A DNA stretch of 64,000 nucleotides from Holophagaceae bacterium (GTDB lineage Bacteria; Acidobacteriota; Holophagae; Holophagales; Holophagaceae), in contig JAJTBS010000003.1 in the NCBI GenBank assembly GCA_021286765.1, positions 62,001-126,000 of the forward strand, read 5' to 3'. The translations under genes were made by a program, and so were the position numbers. The notes beneath the pieces are model-generated. The model was not told the origin of the DNA and made no database searches. It saw only the letters and a list, made by a program, of their open reading frames with translations. This document shows, one piece after another, positions 18,569-26,765 of this stretch; positions within the stretch are counted from its first letter, which is position 1; every line of letters begins with the position of its first letter.

Positions 18569-18853
18569 ATGGCCAGCAATCCCCTGCTTCTCCTGATCCT
18601 CCTGCTTACCGCCCTCGCCACGGTGTTGGCCGGGATCGGCGTGTTCGGCAACAGCCGTCCCCCCGATCCCCGGCTGAATTCGCTGCTCAACGACCTGGAT
18701 GACATCAAGGGGATGCTCTCGCAGATCCAGAAGTCTGTCCTCCAGACCGAGCGGAAGCTGGAGAAGGAAGTCCAGGTCTCCCGCGCCGAAAGCCGCGAGG
18801 TGGTCGAGAAGCTCGCCGAAGTGCTCGACAAGCGGCTGAAAGAGTTGGTCTAG
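18569..18853 (+). CDS. small membrane-anchored coiled-coil protein
   Basis: 94 aa from the ATG at 18569 (AAGG 7 bases before); a GTG two codons earlier is also possible. Residues ~5-27 form one hydrophobic anchor (LLLLILLLTALATVLAGIG). The rest (~38-94) is a charged heptad-like helix (LNDLDDIKGMLSQIQKS, then KLEKEVQVSRAESREVVEKL). I do not recognise a family. It is the third gene after the sigma factor and ends just before a terminator, so the three likely form one transcript. Confidence 0.75.
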   Translation: MASNPLLLLILLLTALATVLAGIGVFGNSRPPDPRLNSLLNDLDDIKGMLSQIQKSVLQTERKLEKEVQVSRAESREVVEKLAEVLDKRLKELV

Positions 18854-18875
18854 TCGTCGATCACGGAACAGGACC

Positions 18876-18902
18876 ACAAAGCCCGGCTTGGCCGGGCTTT
18901 GT
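18876..18902 (+). terminator. intrinsic terminator of the ECF sigma operon
   Basis: A 12-bp perfect stem (ACAAAGCCCGGC with its complement) and a TTG loop, with CTTTGT on the 3' arm. It is 23 bases after the 94-aa gene's stop. The T-run is short, so it may be symmetrical and also stop transcription from the convergent helicase-associated gene. Confidence 0.75.
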
Positions 18903-18981
18903 CGCGGCGCACCGTGGGTGTGCGCAGCGCGACCCTAGATCCCGGCCACGCATGCATGGCGGGGGGAACCCCCGGCCAGCA

Positions 18982-20892
18982 TCATCCCGCCTGGCTGTGG
19001 TTCGCCGGGGTCCAGCCGCGCTCGTTCAGCAGCTTCACGCCCTGGATGCGGGTGAGGCGGAAGGCCATCTCCTCCTGGTGGAGGTGGCAGAACGCCAGCA
19101 GGTGGTCTTCCTGGATGGTGCGGGGTGACACGCGCCGCAGCTGCGTCCGGTGGGCGGCCGGGGGCAGGTAGGTGAGCTCCACCATGAGGGTGTGGCCCGC
19201 GGCGTATTCGAGGATGCGCTGCACCTCCTCGGCCAGCTGGTCCTCTCCGCCCAGATGCAGCATCGGGATGCGCCGCTGCACCTCCTGGTAGAGGGCGGGG
19301 TCCTCATCGTGGAGTTTCTGGAGGGCCGTGCGCACCATCTGCTGGACCGGCTCCAGGTGGTGGTTCATGCCCTTCTCATCCACGAAGGCCAGGGCCGCCA
19401 GGGCCCAGAGGTAGAGCTTCTCGTCCGAATCCACGCTGAGGGCCAGGAAGCGGCCGGGCTTGGGCATGAAGCCCGCCTGCTTGAGCAGCGCGTGGGCATT
19501 GCCGTCCCCGCGCACCTCCAGCACCGTCTCCGACAGGGAGCCCAGCTTCAGGGGGGCCAGCTCGGGGCGCAGCTTCAGTTCCTCGGCCAGGTGGGCCGTC
19601 CGAGCCCGCACCAGGCGCACGCCCTGGTGGACCTCCACCTCGCCCACGCGCCGCGATAGGTCCTCCAGCAACTGAAGCAGAGGCTGGGGCAGGGTCTGGG
19701 TGGTGGCGCCCAGGCGGAGGCCCAGCTCCTCCAGGGGCACACCCGCATCCAGGGCGCGCACCAGGGTGGCGTGGCTCACGCGGAAGCTGCCCATGGCATC
19801 CAGGGATTCCACATCGGCCAGCTGGGCCAGCTGCAGCAACCGGTGGGGGTTCTGCAGCAGGGGCGTCAGCAGCTCCAGGGTGGGCTGCATGATCATGGGC
19901 TGGTCCAGCTCCAGCTGCTGCCAGTGGGCCGCCGTGCCCTTCAAATCCCGGAGCAGGTACTCGTGGGCCAGGGCCTCGCCATGCTCGGTGAGCCGGAGGT
20001 GCGCGAAGCCCTCATCGGCCTGGATGATGCCCATGCGGCCCAGGAACGGCAGGAACACCGTGCGGGTGCGCTCCTCGTCCAGGGGATGCAGGGTCTTGAG
20101 GAAGGCCAGGAAGGGCTGCACCGCCAGGGACTGGCCGCGGCGCTCCAGCAGATGCTGCATGAGGAAGTGGCGGTCCTCCGCCGGGGGCATGCCCCAGGCC
20201 TTGAGGTCGTGCTCCAGCAGGCTCGCGAAGGCCCGCTCGGCCACCCAGCGGGGCGGGTGGCTGATCACGGCGGGCAGCAGCGTCTCCACGCGGCCGTCGC
20301 GGTTCCAGAGCAGGCCCAGGCGATGCAGCAGGGTGAAGAGCAGGGTCGCGTCCTGCTCCTCCTGGAGCATGGCGTTGCGCTGCATGAGCTGGCCCAGCTC
20401 CTTCTTGGCGGGCAGGCCGCCTTTGAGCACGCGCAGCCCGGCGACGCAGCGCAGCAGCACGCTGGTGAGGGCCAGGGAGAAGCGGAAGGGTTCGGCCGCC
20501 CGGAGCTTCACCTCGGCGGGGGTCTGGAAGCTCAGCGCGCCCTCGTCGAAATCCTCCAGGGCATCGGCCACCCGTTCCGCCACGGCCCAGCCGGCTCCAG
20601 TGGGCAGGATCAGGCCCAGGTCCCGCAGGACCTCGACCACCTCGGGTGCCGGCGCGGTCCCGTCGCAGACGAAGTGCTTCAGTGCGACCAGGGAATGGCT
20701 GTCCAGGTCGGCGAGGGTGTCCGAGAGCCGCTTGTGGTCCTCCAGGTGGAAGACCATGGTCTTGAGCAGGCGCATGCGCCCCTCGCCGCAGTCTTCCCAG
20801 CGGATGGGGATGGGCAGACGCCGCCGCTCGCAGATGGTCCGAAGCTGCTCATCCGAGCAGTTCGAGAGAAGCTGGAAGTGCGTCTGCGGCAT
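18982..20892 (-). CDS. helicase-associated domain protein with WYL-like C terminus (XPB partner)
   Basis: 636 aa, mostly helical, no signal peptide. The long N-terminal and middle parts resemble the bacterial helicase-associated (XPB/Ssl2-linked) proteins: LTSVLLRCVAGLRVLKGGLPAKKELGQ, then a winged-helix-like block ending in FLGRMGIIQADEGFAHLRLTEHG. The last ~75 residues look like a WYL-type ligand-binding SH3 barrel (VELTYLPPAAHRTQLRRVSP, LLAFCHLHQEEMAFRLTRIQG). In actinobacteria such a gene (Rv0862c) sits next to the XPB helicase gene (Rv0861c). Here the XPB gene is 3.6 kb away, divergent, with a protease gene between. Biochemical role is unknown; DNA repair is inferred. Confidence 0.82.
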   Translation of the reverse strand: MPQTHFQLLSNCSDEQLRTICERRRLPIPIRWEDCGEGRMRLLKTMVFHLEDHKRLSDTLADLDSHSLVALKHFVCDGTAPAPEVVEVLRDLGLILPTGAGWAVAERVADALEDFDEGALSFQTPAEVKLRAAEPFRFSLALTSVLLRCVAGLRVLKGGLPAKKELGQLMQRNAMLQEEQDATLLFTLLHRLGLLWNRDGRVETLLPAVISHPPRWVAERAFASLLEHDLKAWGMPPAEDRHFLMQHLLERRGQSLAVQPFLAFLKTLHPLDEERTRTVFLPFLGRMGIIQADEGFAHLRLTEHGEALAHEYLLRDLKGTAAHWQQLELDQPMIMQPTLELLTPLLQNPHRLLQLAQLADVESLDAMGSFRVSHATLVRALDAGVPLEELGLRLGATTQTLPQPLLQLLEDLSRRVGEVEVHQGVRLVRARTAHLAEELKLRPELAPLKLGSLSETVLEVRGDGNAHALLKQAGFMPKPGRFLALSVDSDEKLYLWALAALAFVDEKGMNHHLEPVQQMVRTALQKLHDEDPALYQEVQRRIPMLHLGGEDQLAEEVQRILEYAAGHTLMVELTYLPPAAHRTQLRRVSPRTIQEDHLLAFCHLHQEEMAFRLTRIQGVKLLNERGWTPANHSQAG

Positions 20893-20950
20893 GAGGTCCC
20901 GGGTACAGAGGATCTTTCAGTATCCCACATTAGTGGAATCCGCTCACGCG

Positions 20951-20977
20951 CAAAAAGCGCCCGGCATGCCGGGCGCT
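20951..20977 (-). terminator. intrinsic terminator of the metalloprotease lipoprotein gene
   Basis: On the minus strand AGCGCCCGGC, a 2-base gap and the exact complement are followed by TTTTTG. It begins 21 bases after the protease stop (20999). The helicase-associated gene starts 59 bases further on, so the two minus-strand genes are separate transcripts. Confidence 0.85.
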
Positions 20978-20998
20978 CGGGTGGAGAAAACCATCAGG

Positions 20999-23900
20999 CT
21001 AGTTGAGGGTTTCCAGGCGGTGGGTGCGGCTGGCCACGCCGTCGCTGAGCACGAGGTCAAAGCGCTTGCCGGTGGCCGTGATGGTCTGGCGGCCGCCGGA
21101 GAGGATGGCGATGACCTCCCCGGTATCCGCGTCCCGCACCATGGCGGCCGGGTGGACCGTGGCGTCCCAGGTGAGCTGCAGCCGGTCGGCGGACAGGCGC
21201 AGGGCCTCGGGGGCGGCGGCCACGATCCGGGCTTCCGCGCTCACGGAGCGCAGGCTGGTCAGGGTCTGGCCGGCCTTGGTGACCTGGAGCCCGGCCAGGG
21301 CGTCCAGCACGGCGGCTTCCAGGGGCAGGGCCATGACGAAGTGGCGGATGTGCTCCTTCGGACCGCAGCCGACTTCCATCAGCTCCAGGGCCGTGGAGAA
21401 GAGCGTGGCGCCCTTGGCATCGTGGAGGTCCAGGGTGAATTCACCCTTGGCGGGCAGCTCGGAGGGCAGGGCCTTGGTGCGGAAGGAGGGCAGCATCTGG
21501 ACGGTGCCGTCCTCATGGACGACGCCACGGACGATGAGGCACTCCCGGGCCGTGGCCTGGGCCTTGGGCAGGGGGGCGTCCTCCGCGCCCACCATGAGGA
21601 AGCCGCCCGTGCCGCCCCGGAAGTCGAGGATCTTCTTGTAGACGTAGTCGCTCACCCAGTTGGGGGTGCAGTAGGCCATGATGTCGTGGTCCACGGTGGG
21701 GGAGTGCAGGGTGTTCAGCACCGTGTCGTAGCCCCAGACGCCGATGAAGGCGTTGGCGTAGGGGTAGGCCGCATCCGGATTGCCGGCGCCGCCGCAGGGG
21801 CTGTGGTTCCGGCCCATGTTGTGGCCGGTCTCGTGGGCGAAGACCTCGGGGAAGAGGCCGCCGTCGTTGTAGCCGGAGGTCTTGTCCCAGCCGATGGCGG
21901 TGCGGTACTTGAAGGAAGCGCTCGAGACATTCGGGACCCAGCCCAGGCCCGCCACGCCCGAGGGGTAGCTTACGTTGAGGGCGCCGTAGTAGTAGCGGTC
22001 GCTGGCGCCGTCGGCCAGGTGCTTGGCCGTGAGGTCGTTCAGGAGCGTATCCCAGCCTGTGCCATCCGAGGCGAGGGTGTTGACGGAGCCGGTGAAGGTG
22101 GTGCCGACAGCGACATCCACGCTGGCCACGGGATACATCTTGGCCAGTCGGGCGGCCCAGGCATCCTTGTTGGCCGCGGAGATGTTGCCGTTTCCGGTGG
22201 AGAGCACCACGGGGAAGATGGTGGTCCTGAAGGTGGGAACCGTGGTGCTGGTGAAGGTGGCCGTCGCCTGGTTGTTGCCTTCGTCGGCTTCCGCCACGGC
22301 ATTGGTGGGATCCACCTCGGCCAGGATGCTGTAGCCGCTGCCCGTGGGCGTGGTCAGGTCCGTGCCGGGCACCGTCAGGTTCCAGCTGGCGGTCAGGCTG
22401 GATTCATTCAAGGTCTGGGGAACGCTGGCGCCGGGGGCAGTGACGGTCTTGGGATAGCCGGCCACGTCCACGCCGTTGTTCTTCAGCGTGATCCGGACCG
22501 AAGGCGTGGCCGTGTTGGCCTGGTTGGCCAGCACGAAGACCCGGATCAGGCCGTTCTTCCCGGCCACGATGGGCACGGTGTTGGCCAGGGTCTGGGTGCT
22601 CTGGGTGAGCTGCAGCTTGTCGACATGCAGATCCAGGGTGGCGGTGGCGGAATTGACGGTGAAGCTGCGGCTCTGGGTGCCGCCGGGCGTGGTGACCACC
22701 AGGTTGCCGGAGGTGGCGCCCGCGGGGACGACGAAGGTGAGTCGGGTGGTGCTCTGGGTGGCGATGGTGATGGGGGCGCCATTCAGCGTGATGGTGGTGC
22801 CGGTGTAGCCGAGGTAGGTGCCGTCGATCACCACGGTAGCGCCCACGGGGGCCTGGGTCGGGTTGACCGAGGTGATGGTGGGGGCGCCGTAGGCCACGGT
22901 GAAGTTGGTGGCCGAGGTGCCGGTGCCCTGGGCGTTGGCGATGCTGATGGGGGCGGCCCCATTGGTTGCGCCGGCGGGGATCAGGGTGGAGAGGCTCGTG
23001 CCGTCGGTGAGGGTGTAGGCGCAGTTGGCGCCGCCAATGGTGACGCTGGTGAGGCCGAAGAAGTTGCGGCCCGAGATGGTGACGGTATCCACGCCGGCCA
23101 CGCCAGAGGTGGGCGTGAAGCTGGTGATGACCGGCTTGAGGTCGGCGGCGTTCGGCACGGCGATGGTGGCCGTCACATCGTCCAGCAGGAAGCTGGTGGC
23201 GTTCTGAGCGTCTTCCTGGCTCTTGAAGGAGAGGCGCACGACCTGGCCCTTGTAGGGCAGGAGGCTCACGGTGTAGGCGGTGTAGTCCGCCGCATTCAGG
23301 TTCGACTTGGTGAGCAGGGTTCCAAGCACCGTGTTGGTGGTGCTGAGGGCCTGGACCGTGAAGGTATCCGTGGCGACGGCGCCAGGCTCGGCGGTGAGGA
23401 TTTTCACATAGAAGGTGACATCGGCCACGGTGGCGGTCGCGGGAACCCAGAAGTCCTGGGTGATCTGGTCGGAGTTCACGGAGCCATAGCCGCCCACCCA
23501 GGCGTAGTGTGTTCCGGAGTGGGGCACCATATTGGCGCCACTGGCGGTGGAGATGATGTCGGTACTGCCCTGCCAGATGATTGGGTTCGGGGCGACCGCT
23601 TCGAAGCCCGTGTTCATCATGACCTGGGCCTGGATCGAGGCATTCACCGTGTAGGCCGTGCTGGTGGCCACGCCACCGCCGCTGTTCACGGTGATGGTGC
23701 CGGCGGTCAGGCCCGCCGGGGCCGTGGCGCGGATCTGGGTGTCGCTGTCCACGGTGAAGGTGGTGGCATTCACACCATTGAACTGGACGGCGGTGGTGCC
23801 CACGAAGTGCGTGCCCGTGAGGGTGACGACGGTGCCGATGGAGAGGGTGGACGGTGTGTAGCTGGTGATGGCCGGGGTCTGGGCGGCGTCCACGGTGAAG

Positions 23901-24223
23901 GTGGGCGAGCTGGCCAGGCCGTTGAGGGTGGTCACCTGGATGGCGCCGGTGGTGGCATCGCCGGGCACCACGGCATTGATCTGGGTGGCGCTCGCCACGG
24001 TGTAGGAGAAGGCTGCGTGGCCACCGAAGGAGACAGCACTGACGTTGGTGAAGTTGGTGCCGGTGAGGGTGACGGAGGTCCCCGGGCTGGCGTGGGTGGG
24101 GCTCACGCTGCTGACCGATGGCGTGGCGGGAGGGGGAGGCGGAGTGGAGCCACCCCCGCCTCCGCAACCCAGGAAGGCGATCAAGGCAACAACAGAGAAC
24201 ACTTTGGTCAGCGGCGAGGCCAT
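20999..24223 (-). CDS. large lipoprotein with IPT/TIG repeats and a metzincin-type metalloprotease domain
   Basis: 1074 aa; ATG at 24223 with GGAG 6 bases upstream. A lipobox (LIAFLGC) is followed by GGGGGS and a Pro tract. About four IPT/TIG immunoglobulin-like repeats (~33-113, 116-192, 390-470, 475-560; each with the SPTxxxxGTxVTLTGTNF-type start) surround a jelly-roll-like segment (~195-385). A CARDB-like domain (~565-700) precedes the protease: HETGHNMGRNH at ~797-807 is the zinc motif HExxHxxGxxH and DIMAYC holds the Met-turn. A beta-rich tail ends the protein. It is probably exported and lipid-anchored, degrading extracellular protein or binding matrix. Substrate unknown. Confidence 0.9.
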   Translation of the reverse strand: MASPLTKVFSVVALIAFLGCGGGGGSTPPPPPATPSVSSVSPTHASPGTSVTLTGTNFTNVSAVSFGGHAAFSYTVASATQINAVVPGDATTGAIQVTTLNGLASSPTFTVDAAQTPAITSYTPSTLSIGTVVTLTGTHFVGTTAVQFNGVNATTFTVDSDTQIRATAPAGLTAGTITVNSGGGVATSTAYTVNASIQAQVMMNTGFEAVAPNPIIWQGSTDIISTASGANMVPHSGTHYAWVGGYGSVNSDQITQDFWVPATATVADVTFYVKILTAEPGAVATDTFTVQALSTTNTVLGTLLTKSNLNAADYTAYTVSLLPYKGQVVRLSFKSQEDAQNATSFLLDDVTATIAVPNAADLKPVITSFTPTSGVAGVDTVTISGRNFFGLTSVTIGGANCAYTLTDGTSLSTLIPAGATNGAAPISIANAQGTGTSATNFTVAYGAPTITSVNPTQAPVGATVVIDGTYLGYTGTTITLNGAPITIATQSTTRLTFVVPAGATSGNLVVTTPGGTQSRSFTVNSATATLDLHVDKLQLTQSTQTLANTVPIVAGKNGLIRVFVLANQANTATPSVRITLKNNGVDVAGYPKTVTAPGASVPQTLNESSLTASWNLTVPGTDLTTPTGSGYSILAEVDPTNAVAEADEGNNQATATFTSTTVPTFRTTIFPVVLSTGNGNISAANKDAWAARLAKMYPVASVDVAVGTTFTGSVNTLASDGTGWDTLLNDLTAKHLADGASDRYYYGALNVSYPSGVAGLGWVPNVSSASFKYRTAIGWDKTSGYNDGGLFPEVFAHETGHNMGRNHSPCGGAGNPDAAYPYANAFIGVWGYDTVLNTLHSPTVDHDIMAYCTPNWVSDYVYKKILDFRGGTGGFLMVGAEDAPLPKAQATARECLIVRGVVHEDGTVQMLPSFRTKALPSELPAKGEFTLDLHDAKGATLFSTALELMEVGCGPKEHIRHFVMALPLEAAVLDALAGLQVTKAGQTLTSLRSVSAEARIVAAAPEALRLSADRLQLTWDATVHPAAMVRDADTGEVIAILSGGRQTITATGKRFDLVLSDGVASRTHRLETLN

Positions 24224-24239
24224 GTCGGCTCCATGCGTG

Positions 24240-24281
24240 ATCCCTTGAGGAGAGGTTGGAATGGGACGGGTCTCAAGGGAT
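24240..24281 (-). promoter_or_regulatory. inverted repeat in the leader of the metalloprotease gene
   Basis: ATCCCTTGA (24240-24248) and TCAAGGGAT (24273-24281) are exact reverse complements 24 bases apart, just upstream of the ribosome-binding site of the minus-strand lipoprotein gene. They could form a 9-bp stem in the mRNA leader or act as an operator. The promoter-like GGATTATAG lies just beyond (24288-24296). Confidence 0.45.
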
Positions 24282-24287
24282 GGAAGA

Positions 24288-24296
24288 CTATAATCC
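24288..24296. promoter_or_regulatory. TATAAT-type box shared with the other Cys-Gly5 lipoprotein gene
   Basis: The plus strand reads CTATAATCC (a perfect TATAAT at 24289-24294) and the minus strand GGATTATAG. The minus-strand gene starts 65 bases away. Nearly the same nine bases (CAATAATCC) lie 61 bases before the start of the FN3-like lipoprotein gene at 46134-46142. No good -35 box is visible on either strand, so its role as a -10 element is only suggested. Confidence 0.35.
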
Positions 24297-24420
24297 CCTT
24301 CCTCGATCCAGATGCCTGACCTTTTCTTAACCGACCTGGAGGGTTCCATTAAGTCAGGCAGGCAGGGCCTCCGGACCCGTCCGGAAGCCCGCGCCGGATC
24401 CATGGTCTGACCACCTTTCG

Positions 24421-24450
24421 TTGACCCGCCAGGGCCCGGCCATCTACGCT
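24421..24450 (+). promoter_or_regulatory. candidate promoter of the XPB helicase gene
   Basis: TTGACC (24421-24426), an 18-base spacer and TACGCT (24445-24450) resemble a sigma-70 promoter. The start point would be ~24457, 18 bases before the GTG at 24475. This favours the GTG over an in-frame TTG at 24421, which lies inside the -35 box. The remaining intergenic bases back to 24224 hold no gene. Confidence 0.4.
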
Positions 24451-24474
24451 CAAAGGTTTGGGTCTCCTGCCACC

Positions 24475-26220
24475 GTGATCGCCCTCCGCCCCGACAATCC
24501 CCTGATCGTCCAGAGCGATCGCACGCTGCTGCTCGAGGTGGCGCACCCCGCCTTCGAACAGGTGCGGGATGAGCTGGCGCGCTTCGCAGAGCTGGTGAAG
24601 AGCCCCGAGCACATCCACACCTACCGCATCACGCCGCTCAGCCTCTGGAACGCCTCGGCCTCCGGCGTGCACTGCACGGACATGATCGAGACCCTCAACG
24701 CCTGGTCGAAGTACCCGGTGCCGCAGAACCTGCTGCAGGAGATCGAGGACCACGGTACCCGCTACGGCAAGCTGCGCCTGGTGGCCAAGGGCGACCGGCT
24801 CGCCCTGGAGATGGACGACCGCGGTCTCTTCTGGGAACTGGAGAACCAGAAGTCGCTGCAGGGCCTGCTGGCGGAACCCTACCCGGATGAGAAGGGCATC
24901 TTCCTCAACACGGGGATGCGCGGCGAGGTGAAGCTGCAGCTCATCCGCCTGGGCCACCCCGTGCAGGACATGGCCGGCTACAAGCCCGGCGATCCGCTTC
25001 CCTTCGAGCTGTCGCCCACCACCAAGCAGAACGGCAAGCCCTTCGGCCTGCGTCACTACCAGCAGGCGGCGGTGGATGTGTTCCACGCGGGCGGCGGACC
25101 CGACGGCGGCGCGGGCGTGCTGGTGCTGCCCTGCGGCGCGGGCAAGACCGTCATCGGCATCGGCTGCATGGGCAGCCTGCAGACCCACACCCTGGTGCTC
25201 ACCACCAACGGCACCGCCGTGAAGCAGTGGAAGCAGGAGCTGCTGGACAAGACCACCCTGACGGAAGACCAGGTGGGGCTCTACACGGGCGACACCAAGG
25301 AGATCAAGCCCGTCACCATCGCCACGTACCAGATCCTCACCTACCGTCGCAGCAAGACCGGCCCCTTCGAACACTTCAAGCTCTTCGAGGCCGCCAACTG
25401 GGGCCTGGTGATCTACGACGAGGTGCACATGCTGCCGGCGCCGGTCTTCCGGGCCGTGGCCGAGCTGCAGGCCAAGCGCCGCCTGGGTCTGACGGCCACG
25501 CTGGTCCGCGAGGACGGCAAAGAGGAGGACGTCTTCAGCCTCATCGGGCCCAAGCGGGTGGACGTGCCATGGAAGATGCTGGAGAAGGACGGCTTCATCG
25601 CCACGGCCCACTGCCTGGAGATCCGCGTCCCCCTGCCCACGGACGAGCGCATGGAATACGCCGTGGCCGACCAGCGGCAGCGATTCCGCATCGCCTCCGA
25701 GAACAGCCTGAAGATGGTGGTGATGGACGAACTGCTGGCGGGACACCCCACCGACAACATCCTCATCATCGGCCAGTACCTCGAGCAGCTCCGCATCATC
25801 GGCGAGCGGCTCAATGCCCCGGTGCTCACGGGCCAGACGCCGGAGAAGGAGCGCGAATCGCTCTTCCGGCAGTTCCGCGAGGGCCAGCTGCGGGTGCTCA
25901 TCGTCAGCAAGGTGGCCAACTTCGCCATCGACCTGCCGGATGCCTCCGTGGCCATCCAGGTGAGCGGCACCTTCGGCTCACGCCAGGAGGAGGCCCAGCG
26001 CCTGGGCCGCATCCTGCGCCCCAAGGGCGAGCGCAACGTGAGCTACTTCTACTCGCTCATCAGCAGCGAGACCACCGAACAGGAGTTCGCCCGCAACCGC
26101 CAGCTCTTCCTCACGGAGCAGGGCTACCGCTACCTCATCGAGAGCCGCCGCTTCGACGAGCACCGCCAGCTCAGCGAGCCCACGGTGTGGAAGCAGCTGC
26201 TGGAGGAAACCACGCGCTAG
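24475..26220 (+). CDS. XPB/ERCC3-type DNA repair helicase (SF2)
   Basis: 581 aa from the GTG at 24475, which begins with the family's own start (RPDNPLIVQSDRTLLLEV). The N-terminal DNA-damage-recognition-like region (PEHIHTYRITPLSLWNA) precedes the SF2 motor: Walker A LPCGAGKT (~218), motif II DEVH (~314), motif III LTATLVREDG, then GTFGSRQEEAQRLGRILRPKG as motif VI. The match to mycobacterial XPB (Rv0861c) is extended and collinear. It is an ATP-dependent 3'-5' helicase in nucleotide-excision-type repair. The gene ends in a CTAG shared with the convergent pgpA stop. Its usual helicase-associated partner is 3.6 kb upstream on the other strand. Confidence 0.95.
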   Translation: MIALRPDNPLIVQSDRTLLLEVAHPAFEQVRDELARFAELVKSPEHIHTYRITPLSLWNASASGVHCTDMIETLNAWSKYPVPQNLLQEIEDHGTRYGKLRLVAKGDRLALEMDDRGLFWELENQKSLQGLLAEPYPDEKGIFLNTGMRGEVKLQLIRLGHPVQDMAGYKPGDPLPFELSPTTKQNGKPFGLRHYQQAAVDVFHAGGGPDGGAGVLVLPCGAGKTVIGIGCMGSLQTHTLVLTTNGTAVKQWKQELLDKTTLTEDQVGLYTGDTKEIKPVTIATYQILTYRRSKTGPFEHFKLFEAANWGLVIYDEVHMLPAPVFRAVAELQAKRRLGLTATLVREDGKEEDVFSLIGPKRVDVPWKMLEKDGFIATAHCLEIRVPLPTDERMEYAVADQRQRFRIASENSLKMVVMDELLAGHPTDNILIIGQYLEQLRIIGERLNAPVLTGQTPEKERESLFRQFREGQLRVLIVSKVANFAIDLPDASVAIQVSGTFGSRQEEAQRLGRILRPKGERNVSYFYSLISSETTEQEFARNRQLFLTEQGYRYLIESRRFDEHRQLSEPTVWKQLLEETTR

Positions 26221-26765
26221 CGCCAAAGCTCCGGATGCAGCAGGGACTGGGCGCCCAGCCAGCGGTCCAGGGGCCAGGCCAGGAGCGCGGCCAGCAGGCC
26301 GGCCAGCACGTCATCCACCACCACCCCCCAGCCGCCCGGCAGGCGCTGGGCGCGGTCCACCACGCCCGGCTTCCAGATGTCGAAGAGGCGGAAGAGCATG
26401 AAGGGCGCCACCAGCCGGGCCGCCCAGAGCAACCAGGGCTGGGGCTGCACGGTGGCCGTGAAGAGCAGGGGCGTGAGGGCGAACCAGATGCCGGCCCACT
26501 CGTCGGCCACGACGAAGGAGGGGTCCTTCACGCCGGTATCCCTGACAACGCGATCCGCGGCCCACACGGCGGCCAGGGTCATGGCGAGGGGGGCGATCAG
26601 CAGGATCCAGAGGAAGGCCCCGCCCCGGATCTGGCGGAGGAGGGCCAGCAAGAGGAGCCAGGCCGACAGTCCCGCCAGGCTGCCCCAGGTGCCCGGCGCG
26701 GGCTTCAGGTAGCCGCTGCCGCAGCCCGTGGCGAGCCACCAAGCGAAACGCGGAGCCTTAAACAT
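26217..26765 (-). CDS. pgpA: phosphatidylglycerophosphatase A
   Basis: 182 aa. It dephosphorylates phosphatidylglycerol phosphate to phosphatidylglycerol at the inner membrane. PgpA signatures: GSGYLKPAPGTWGSLAG near the N terminus, VVADEWAGIW, FRLFDIWKPG and GGWGVVVDDVLAG with the conserved acidic residues, and about four TM helices. Its ATG overlaps the stop of the ABC permease gene by 8 bases, so it is the last gene of a three-gene operon. It is convergent with the XPB helicase gene. Confidence 0.93.
   Translation of the reverse strand: MFKAPRFAWWLATGCGSGYLKPAPGTWGSLAGLSAWLLLLALLRQIRGGAFLWILLIAPLAMTLAAVWAADRVVRDTGVKDPSFVVADEWAGIWFALTPLLFTATVQPQPWLLWAARLVAPFMLFRLFDIWKPGVVDRAQRLPGGWGVVVDDVLAGLLAALLAWPLDRWLGAQSLLHPELWR

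Noticed and set aside
19700-24319. A very long open frame on the plus strand (about 1540 codons) opposite the helicase-associated and metalloprotease genes
   Set aside because: Arises from the GC-rich third-codon bias on the other strand; its product is low-complexity (Gly/His/Arg-rich), and the minus-strand frames encode recognisable domains.
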